A DNA stretch of 11,166 nt from CAZWZG01 sp964638245. GTDB lineage: Bacteria; Pseudomonadota; Alphaproteobacteria; Rhodobacterales; Rhodobacteraceae. Positions 6,502 to 11,166 of the stretch are shown here, piece after piece. The notes beneath the pieces were generated by a model that had not been told where the DNA came from, ran no database searches, and was given only the letters and a program-made list of their open reading frames with translations. The stretch is from contig CAZWZG010000100.1 in NCBI GenBank assembly GCA_964638245.1, positions 1-11,166 of the forward strand, in the 5' to 3' direction. The position numbers and the translations under genes are program-made. How positions within the stretch are numbered: the stretch's first letter is position 1; the number at the start of each line of letters is the position of its first letter.

Positions 6502-7007
6502 AAGTCGAGCGGCGCCGTCAGACCAAAGCTGACGACCGCATCTGCTTCGTTGCCGTCCCCGGGAAGAAACTGAAAGAAGGTCGGTCCGATCTGCACCTGA
6601 ACGCCCGCAAGCGGAACGACATCTCCAATGCTGACGGCAAAGTTTCGCCCGTCTTCAGGATAGTGCGCGACGCCACCAAAAACCGACAGCTCGATCGTGT
6701 CATTCTCAAAGAACGGGTAAGAGGCCAGCAGGGCTGCCGCGCCGCGTCCATAGCTGTTCTCGAATGCGCCCACGGTCACATTCAGGGGGCCACCACCCGC
6801 TTCTTCCCATGTCAGAAACAGACCGGGGTTGCTTTCATCAAATTCACTGCCGGGGTTGATGTGATACGAGCCAACCAGAAGCGATATGCGATCCGGTTCG
6901 GCCAAAGCCGGCGTTCCAAGGCACAAAGCCAGGCAAAGAAGTCTGAACAACGCATCCAACCTTTGCCCCCAAGGCTTCCTATCGCAGATTCGCGAATTAG
7001 ACAGCAT
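6498..7007 (-). CDS. Secreted small beta-rich protein of unknown function
   Basis: A protein of up to 169 residues with a clear signal peptide: hydrophobic core LLCLALCLGTPALA, probable cleavage ALA/EP, leaving about 133 mature residues. The mature part alternates short glycine-rich and aromatic strands (ISLLVGSYHINPGSEFDESNPGLFLTWEE, NVTVGAFENSYGRGAAALLASYPF, IELSVFGGVAHY) and ends in ...LTAPLDF with a C-terminal phenylalanine, as in small outer-membrane beta-barrels. The SYH...NPG...NSYGR pattern resembles uncharacterised envelope proteins, but I cannot name a family. ATG 7007 gives an unusually long signal-peptide n-region. In-frame TTG at 6959 or 6950 would give more typical signal peptides, the latter with AAAGG 9 bases before it. 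The stop overlaps the priA stop by four bases. It is transcribed divergently from the MFS gene. Confidence 0.72.
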   Translation of the reverse strand: MLSNSRICDRKPWGQRLDALFRLLCLALCLGTPALAEPDRISLLVGSYHINPGSEFDESNPGLFLTWEEAGGGPLNVTVGAFENSYGRGAAALLASYPFFENDTIELSVFGGVAHYPEDGRNFAVSIGDVVPLAGVQVQIGPTFFQFLPGDGNEADAVVSFGLTAPLDF

Positions 7008-7048
7008 GGGATTTCAAAAGCATTTGAATGGGCGTAAGACGGCCACAC

Positions 7049-8278
7049 ATGTCCGAAATGACGCTCTCTGACGCGCAGCGGCTTCCGCTTTGGCGGCGAC
7101 CGGTTACGCTTTTGTTTTTAATGGCTTTGGCTATGCCATTGGCGTTCGCGACGTGGAGCGCTCTGCTGAACAACTTCGTCATAGAAGTCGGCGGATTTAC
7201 GGGCATCGAGAACGGATGGCTGCACACGGTGCGGGAAATCCCGGGGTTCTTCGCCATTGGTGTCATCGCGATTCTCCTTTTCGTGCGCGAACAGAACCTT
7301 GCCTTGATCTCTCTGGTCCTTTTGGGCGCGGCCACGGCCGTTACGGCGTGGTTTCCGAGCCTTGCAGGGATCCTGACGATCACGATGCTGAGTTCGATCG
7401 GCTTTCATTACTACGAAACAGTTAACCAATCGCTTCAGTTGCAGTGGCTTCCCAAAGATCGTGCGCCTCAGATGCTGGGCTGGCTATTGGCGGCTGGGTC
7501 TGCAGCCTCGCTGGCTGCCTATGGGCTGATCGTACTGACATGGGAGACGCTGGATCTGGACTACAACCATGTCTACCTAATCTCGGGCGGGGCGACGGTA
7601 TTGATCGCGGTCTACTGCATGATCGCCTTTCCGCACTTCCGCGCGCCCACTCCGCAATCCAAGAAAATGGTCCTGAAGCGGCGCTACTGGCTTTACTACG
7701 CATTGCAGCTGATGTCGGGCGCGCGGCGTCAGATCTTCGTCGTCTTTGCCGGTTTCATGATGGTCGAGCACTTCGGCATGGAAGTGCATCAGGTGACGGC
7801 GCTGTTCTTGATCAATCTTGTGCTGAATACCTTTGTGGCCCCGGCGCTGGGCAAGTTCGTCTCGGTCTTTGGTGAGCGCCGCGCGCTGATTGTCGAATAT
7901 GTCGGACTGATCGGCGTCTTTCTCGCTTATGGCGGCATCTATTGGTTCGGCTGGGGCGTTTTGGTGGCGTCAGTGCTTTACGTAATTGATCATTTCTTTT
8001 TTGCGTTGGCGCTGGCGATGAAGACCTATTTCCAGAAGATCGCCGATCCCGAGGACATGGCCCCGACCGCCGCCGTTGCCTTCACGATCAACCATATCGC
8101 CGCGGTTTTCCTGCCCGCGCTGCTGGGGTACCTGTGGGTGACGTCGCCCGATGGGGTGTTCGTTTTGGCAGCCTGCATGGCCGCCGTTTCGCTCGCGCTG
8201 TCCCTTATGATCCCGCGCCACCCTCAAAAGGGTAACGAGACCGTGTTCAGCCGCCCGATTGCTGCACCTGCAGAATAG
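7049..8278 (+). CDS. MFS transporter, substrate unknown
   Basis: A 409-residue polytopic inner-membrane protein with about twelve hydrophobic segments in two halves, joined by a basic loop around FPHFRAPTPQSKKMVLKRRYW. This is the usual plan of the major facilitator superfamily. Segments include VTLLFLMALAMPLAFATW, FFAIGVIAILLFV, LALISLVLLGAATAVTAWF and the C-terminal VFVLAACMAAVSLALSLMI. I see no motif that fixes a substrate. The interior histidines, and acidic residues such as FHYYETVNQSLQLQ and YVIDHFFFALALAMKTYFQK, are candidates for a transport path. The frame also offers ATG 7028 (seven extra residues) and ATG 7058; 7049 is my choice, without a strong ribosome binding site. It ends 58 bp before msrA. 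Confidence 0.85.
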   Translation: MSEMTLSDAQRLPLWRRPVTLLFLMALAMPLAFATWSALLNNFVIEVGGFTGIENGWLHTVREIPGFFAIGVIAILLFVREQNLALISLVLLGAATAVTAWFPSLAGILTITMLSSIGFHYYETVNQSLQLQWLPKDRAPQMLGWLLAAGSAASLAAYGLIVLTWETLDLDYNHVYLISGGATVLIAVYCMIAFPHFRAPTPQSKKMVLKRRYWLYYALQLMSGARRQIFVVFAGFMMVEHFGMEVHQVTALFLINLVLNTFVAPALGKFVSVFGERRALIVEYVGLIGVFLAYGGIYWFGWGVLVASVLYVIDHFFFALALAMKTYFQKIADPEDMAPTAAVAFTINHIAAVFLPALLGYLWVTSPDGVFVLAACMAAVSLALSLMIPRHPQKGNETVFSRPIAAPAE

Positions 8279-8336
8279 TATTGCGGGCGCGAGTTCCTAT
8301 ATTGGTGCTCTAACCCCAGACAGGAGACCGGACCCC

Positions 8337-8996
8337 ATGTTCATCTTCCAGCGCAAGAAAGCCGAAATGGTCAATGCCGCAGACGCCCTGCCGGGCCGCG
8401 AGGAGGCGATCGAGACGGCGGACACGCATTTCGTCTATCACCGCCCGCAAAAGGCCGAGGTGCCGGAAGGCATGGAAGAGGCGATGTACGGCATGGGCTG
8501 TTTTTGGGGCGTGGAGCGGATGTTCTGGAAGCTCGACGGCGTCTGGAACACGGCCGTGGGCTATGCTGCGGGGCACACCCCGAACCCGACCTATCAGGAG
8601 GTCTGCACCGGCAAGACGGGCCACAACGAAGTGGTCTATGTCGTCTACGATCCGGCCATTATCAGTTATGAAGAGCTGCTGAAGACGTTCTGGGAAGGGC
8701 ATGATCCGACCCAAGGGATGCGTCAGGGCAATGATGTTGGCACTCAGTATCGCTCCGGTATTTACACGTACACAGATGCGCAGGCCGAAGCGGCAAATGC
8801 CTCCAAAAAGATGTTTGAAAGCGCGTTGGCCGAAAAGGGCTACGGCGCAGTGACGACCGAGGTATTGGCAGCGCCTGAATTCTTCTATGCCGAGGACTAT
8901 CACCAGCAGTACCTGGCCAAGAACCCGGGCGGCTATTGCGGACTGGGTGGAACTGGCGTGACCTGTCCCATCGGCACCGGTGTAACGGCTGCCTAA
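8337..8996 (+). CDS. msrA: Peptide-methionine (S)-S-oxide reductase MsrA
   Basis: A 219-residue cytoplasmic enzyme that reduces the S-form of methionine sulfoxide, free or in proteins, using thioredoxin. The catalytic motif GCFWGVE is at residues 54-60 with nucleophile Cys55. GYAAGHTPNPTYQEVCTGKTGHNEVV and the substrate-pocket region GNDVGTQYRSGIY are intact. The C-terminal tail carries the resolving cysteines Cys201 (GGYCGLGG) and Cys210 (VTCP), as in the three-cysteine E. coli enzyme. It is clearly the A family, not MsrB. ATG 8337 is preceded by AGGAG at 8322-8326, ten bases upstream. The frame is open from 8259, overlapping the MFS gene, but that part has no family similarity. A strong stem-loop follows the stop by seven bases. 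Confidence 0.96.
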   Translation: MFIFQRKKAEMVNAADALPGREEAIETADTHFVYHRPQKAEVPEGMEEAMYGMGCFWGVERMFWKLDGVWNTAVGYAAGHTPNPTYQEVCTGKTGHNEVVYVVYDPAIISYEELLKTFWEGHDPTQGMRQGNDVGTQYRSGIYTYTDAQAEAANASKKMFESALAEKGYGAVTTEVLAAPEFFYAEDYHQQYLAKNPGGYCGLGGTGVTCPIGTGVTAA

Positions 8997-9003
8997 CCTA
9001 AAG

Positions 9004-9045
9004 GCGGGCGCACCGGCTGGCCTTTGCCCAGGTCGGCGCGCCCGC
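9004..9045 (+). terminator. Stem-loop after msrA, possible terminator
   Basis: GCGGGCGC (9004-9011) pairs with GCGCCCGC (9038-9045). Inside, CCGG (9013-9016) pairs with TCGG (9033-9036, one G-U pair), and CTGG (9017-9020) pairs with CCAG (9028-9031). The result is an almost continuous stem of about 16 bp around the loop CCTTTGC. It begins seven bases after the msrA stop and ends 43 bases before prmA. No T-run follows, so it may be a Rho-assisted or mRNA-stabilising hairpin and not a classical intrinsic terminator. Confidence 0.55.
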
Positions 9046-9088
9046 GGTTGCGCTTGACCGGGCGCGTGTTTCCCCATACCCGGCGATC

Positions 9089-9958
9089 ATGCCCACATAC
9101 ACAGCCCTGACCACACTCCCTGGACGCGACCCTGCTGAAGCGCTTGGCGCGGCGATGGAGCGCCTTGATCCCGAGCCGACCGGTGTCGGGGTCTTCGAAT
9201 TGGAAGACGGGTCAGGCCTTTGGGAAGTGGGCGGCTACTTCGAAGCGCCCCCCGATGAAGCGTCACTTGCGCTTTTGACGACTGCGCTGGGGGCTAAGCC
9301 GTTTACCGTCTCAGAAGTGCCTGAGACGGATTGGGTCGCCCATGTCCGGCGAGAGCTTCATCCCGTCGAGGCGGGGCGATACTTCGTCTATGGCAGCCAC
9401 GATGGCGACAAGATCCCTGAGGGCTCGATCGCTCTTCTCATTGAAGCTTCCATGGCATTTGGGACTGGCCACCACGGCACGACACTTGGATGCCTTCGCG
9501 CAACTGATCGCCTCGCCGTTGATGGCTTTGTCCCTCAAAAAGTCGCTGATATCGGCTGTGGAACCGCAGTTCTGGCGATGGCGGCCCAAGCCACTTGGGG
9601 TGGCGATGTGATCGCGTCCGACATCGATCCCGTTGCTGTGGACGTGGCCAATGCGAACCTTGCGGCGAACAACATGACCGGACATGTGACAACGGCTGTA
9701 GCAGCCGGCTTTGATGCCCCCGAACTGGCCGCCCGCGCGCCATTTGGCCTGATATTCGCAAACATCCTCAAAGGGCCACTGGCAGAGCTTGCGCCTGACA
9801 TCTGGGTTAACACGGCACCGGGTGGGCGCGTGATTCTGTCGGGGATTCTCAACGATCAGGCGGAAAGCATTATCGACGTTTATTCACGCCTCGGGTTCAA
9901 TCTTTTGCATCATGAGATGATTGTCGACTGGTCAACGCTGACTTTGGCAAAACCCTGA
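9089..9958 (+). CDS. prmA: Ribosomal protein L11 methyltransferase
   Basis: A 289-residue S-adenosylmethionine-dependent enzyme that trimethylates ribosomal protein L11. The N-terminal substrate-recognition domain covers about residues 1-90. The linker has the family-specific AFGTGHHGTT (123-132). The Rossmann domain contains SAM motif I DIGCGTAVLAMAA (154-166), the acidic ribose-binding stretch ASDIDPVAV (176-184), and motif IV ANILKGPL (224-231), where most family members have ANIL followed by a variable hydrophobic run. The length equals that of the roughly 290-residue family norm. ATG 9089 fits the N-terminus (MPTYTALTTLPG), though no strong ribosome binding site is visible. It lies 92 bp downstream of msrA behind a stem-loop, so it may be transcribed separately. 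Confidence 0.95.
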   Translation: MPTYTALTTLPGRDPAEALGAAMERLDPEPTGVGVFELEDGSGLWEVGGYFEAPPDEASLALLTTALGAKPFTVSEVPETDWVAHVRRELHPVEAGRYFVYGSHDGDKIPEGSIALLIEASMAFGTGHHGTTLGCLRATDRLAVDGFVPQKVADIGCGTAVLAMAAQATWGGDVIASDIDPVAVDVANANLAANNMTGHVTTAVAAGFDAPELAARAPFGLIFANILKGPLAELAPDIWVNTAPGGRVILSGILNDQAESIIDVYSRLGFNLLHHEMIVDWSTLTLAKP

Positions 9959-9993
9959 GAAATAAGGCAATTCATTCGGCCTTTCGCCGCCTT

Positions 9994-10011
9994 TGCCACA
10001 TTTCTGCCACA
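9994..10011 (+). promoter_or_regulatory. Direct heptamer repeat with 11-bp period
   Basis: TGCCACA occurs at 9994-10000 and again at 10005-10011 with TTTC between, so the copies are 11 bp apart, about one turn of the helix. They stand 75-92 bp before the start of the downstream 118-residue membrane protein gene. Tandem half-sites at this spacing are typical of OmpR/PhoB-type response regulators. This is a candidate site only; the regulator is unknown. Confidence 0.35.
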
Positions 10012-10085
10012 ATTGAGACGCACCTTAACCGTGATCTGGCAAGGTCCGCCGGTACGAGTATTTTTTGAGTGGAGGGTGCATAGGT

Positions 10086-10442
10086 ATGGCCACCGATTAT
10101 GAAGATTTCGACGCCCGTATGCGTCGTATTGAACGCCGCAACCGTCAGCTGAGCAAAGGCTACGTCATGGCCATCGATAGCGACGGCCTGATCGTTGCGC
10201 GTCCCGCACGGCGCAGCACCGGGAACATCCTCTGGAGCCTGCTTCTCAAGGCTCTGATCATCACGATGCTCTTCAAGGTCGCGGCGTATTCGATCATTGG
10301 TGCGGCTGACTACACCTTCCGCGTTGAAACGCTTGCGCAAGGGACCACGGCCGAGCAGATCGCAGCCTGGGTAATGACCGCAGACCCGATCACGGTCTGG
10401 CTTTCGCAAGAAGCGCTCAAACTGATCGCAAGCTTCACCTAA
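10086..10442 (+). CDS. Small membrane protein of unknown function
   Basis: A 118-residue protein I do not recognise. The N-terminus is charged (MATDYEDFDARMRRIERRNRQL) and probably helical. A short strand-like part follows (KGYVMAIDSDGLIVARPARR), then one clear membrane segment at about 48-72 (NILWSLLLKALIITMLFKVAAYSII). A C-terminal region of about 45 residues (GAADYTFRVETLAQGTTAEQIAAWVMTADPI...) carries alternating polar and hydrophobic helices. The arginine-rich flank before the segment suggests a cytoplasmic N-terminus. ATG 10086 is supported by GGAGGG at 10071-10076 with nine bases spacing, the best ribosome binding site in this part of the window. A TTG at 10065 in frame would place that site inside the gene and is rejected. 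It stands alone between prmA and ruvC, with the ruvC hairpin after it. Confidence 0.8.
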   Translation: MATDYEDFDARMRRIERRNRQLSKGYVMAIDSDGLIVARPARRSTGNILWSLLLKALIITMLFKVAAYSIIGAADYTFRVETLAQGTTAEQIAAWVMTADPITVWLSQEALKLIASFT

Positions 10443-10453
10443 GCTTGGCAAAT

Positions 10454-10468
10454 GTTCCCGTTTCGTGC
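10454..10468 (+). promoter_or_regulatory. LexA-like site before ruvC
   Basis: GTTC-CCGTTTC-GTGC matches the alphaproteobacterial LexA box GTTC-N7-GTTC at seven of eight fixed bases, 40-54 bp before the ruvC start. A TTGGCA at 10445-10450 could be the -35 element of a promoter that this box would overlap. SOS control of ruv genes is known in other bacteria, which makes the match plausible, but the single mismatch lowers certainty. Confidence 0.4.
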
Positions 10469-10495
10469 TAGTCGTCGATTAACGACAAAAGCACG
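10464..10495 (+). promoter_or_regulatory. Stem-loop in the ruvC leader
   Basis: CGTGCT (10464-10469) pairs with AGCACG (10490-10495), and inside it GTCGT (10471-10475) pairs with ACGAC (10482-10486) around the loop CGATTA. The result is an 11-bp stem with a small internal bulge, ending four bases before the AGGGGA ribosome binding site of ruvC at 10499-10504. It might end transcription of the upstream gene, influence ruvC translation, or act as a DNA dyad for a regulator. No T-run follows. Confidence 0.5.
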
Positions 10496-10507
10496 AGCAG
10501 GGGACAG

Positions 10508-11014
10508 ATGCGCATCATCGGCATCGATCCCGGATTAAACCGGACAGGCTGGGGCGTCATTCACTGTGACGGCCCCCGCCTTCGTCATATCGCCAACGGT
10601 ACAATCAAAACGAACGGCCAGGACCTTGCCCAGCGGCTGGTATTCCTATTCGACGCTCTGAGCGATGCTTTCGCGACCCACGCGCCCACCGAGGCGGCGG
10701 TCGAGGCGACGTTCGTGAATTCAAACGGTGCGGCGTCCCTGAAGCTGGGTCAGGCGCGCGGGATCGCGATGTTGGTGCCCGCACGGGCGGGCATTCACGT
10801 GGGCGAATACGCCCCCAATGCGGTGAAGAAAACTGTTGTGGGTTCGGGCCATGCCGACAAACGCCAGATCGAACACATGGTGCGTTTGCATTTGCCCGGA
10901 GCCATCCCCGAAGGCGCGGATGCGGCCGATGCATTGGCGATCGCGATTTGCCACGCCCACCACGCCCAATCGGGCGCGCGCTATGCCGCGGCACTTGCGA
11001 AAGCGGGCGCATGA
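10508..11014 (+). CDS. ruvC: Holliday junction resolvase RuvC
   Basis: A 168-residue dimeric endonuclease that cuts Holliday junctions symmetrically, working with the RuvAB branch-migration motor in recombinational repair. The RNase H-like core starts MRIIGIDPGLNRTGWGV. All four metal-binding acidic residues sit at the same numbers as in E. coli: D7, E66 (AAVEATF), D138 and D141 (GADAADALAIA). The basic KKTVVGSGHADKRQ stretch (107-120), which contacts DNA, is intact. ATG 10508 is preceded by AGGGGA. The stop TGA overlaps the ruvA start codon as ATGA, so the two genes are almost certainly one translationally coupled operon. The leader has a LexA-like match and a stem-loop. Confidence 0.97.
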   Translation: MRIIGIDPGLNRTGWGVIHCDGPRLRHIANGTIKTNGQDLAQRLVFLFDALSDAFATHAPTEAAVEATFVNSNGAASLKLGQARGIAMLVPARAGIHVGEYAPNAVKKTVVGSGHADKRQIEHMVRLHLPGAIPEGADAADALAIAICHAHHAQSGARYAAALAKAGA

Positions 11015-11166
11015 TCGGGCATCTTTCCGGGCGGGTGCTGTCCCATGGCGAAGATCACGTGATCCTTGAGGTTGGCGGTGTGGGGTATGTTGTACATGTC
11101 TCGGACCGCCTGCGAACAAAGCTTCCCGGCGTTGGCGAACCGCTCTCGTTGTTCACTGATCTTCTT
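11011..11166 (+). CDS. ruvA: Holliday junction DNA helicase subunit RuvA, N-terminal part (cut by window end)
   Basis: The frame opens at ATG 11011, overlapping the ruvC stop by four bases (ATGA), and stays open for all 52 codons to the window edge. The translation starts MIGHLSGRVLSHGEDHVILE and continues with VGGVGYVVHVSDRLRTKLPG. This is the N-terminal OB-fold domain of RuvA, which holds the four arms of a Holliday junction and recruits the RuvB motor. The GGVGY motif of the family is present. The helix-hairpin-helix domains and the RuvB-binding C-terminus lie beyond the window. The order ruvC-ruvA is the usual one, with ruvB expected next. Confidence 0.93.
   Translation, partial: MIGHLSGRVLSHGEDHVILEVGGVGYVVHVSDRLRTKLPGVGEPLSLFTDLL

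Noticed and set aside
8310..9077. A 255-codon open frame on the minus strand opposite msrA
   Set aside because: It is complementary to a clear MsrA with intact catalytic residues; composition is arginine- and alanine-rich with no recognisable domain.
9964..9983. AAGGC...GCCTT inverted repeat after prmA as a terminator
   Set aside because: The stem is only five base pairs with a ten-base loop and no T-run follows.
1..11166. CRISPR array, tRNA, rRNA, insertion sequence, prophage or defence island
   Set aside because: No spaced direct repeat series, transposase, terminal inverted repeats, RNA gene signature or defence protein is visible; nearly all of the window is occupied by housekeeping or conserved genes.

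Overview
The window looks like ordinary chromosomal DNA of an alphaproteobacterium, most probably a marine Rhodobacteraceae (Roseobacter-type) species. The reasons are the moderately high G+C, a one-step phosphatidylcholine synthase of the rhizobial/rhodobacterial kind, the run talC - DUF484 - xerC set against priA, and a G+C-rich triple-hairpin spacer of a kind I associate with this family. No genus can be fixed from sequence alone.

Layout. Positions 1-808 hold the 3' end of ileS (+). A short DUF3253 gene follows it with a slight overlap, to 1040. A four-gene leftward block then reads from about 4141 down to 1037: talC (transaldolase-like), a DUF484 gene, xerC and pcs (phosphatidylcholine synthase). 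A hairpin-rich spacer at 1770-1814 separates xerC from pcs. priA (primosomal helicase) is divergent from talC and runs right to 6501. A leftward gene for a small secreted, beta-rich protein ends on the priA stop (6498-7007). To its right is a rightward series: an MFS transporter (7049-8278), msrA (8337-8996), prmA (9089-9958), an unknown single-membrane-segment protein (10086-10442), ruvC (10508-11014) and the start of ruvA (11011 to the window edge).

Most genes are housekeeping: translation (ileS, prmA), DNA replication, repair and chromosome dimer resolution (priA, xerC, ruvC, ruvA), membrane lipid synthesis (pcs), central carbon metabolism (talC) and protein oxidation repair (msrA). The less well understood genes are DUF3253, DUF484, the secreted beta-rich protein, the MFS transporter of unknown substrate and the 118-residue membrane protein.

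I found no defence system, CRISPR array, prophage, insertion sequence, tRNA or rRNA, and nothing I would call a new system. The better leads are small non-coding signals: a perfect 16-bp palindrome in the talC leader downstream of a good promoter match, a hairpin and a LexA-like site before ruvC, a long stem-loop after msrA, a helically phased heptamer repeat at 9994-10011, the triple-hairpin spacer, and two convergent gene pairs whose stop codons share a 4-bp palindrome. No gene-free stretch exceeds 300 bases; the longest is the 170-bp talC/priA divergent region.
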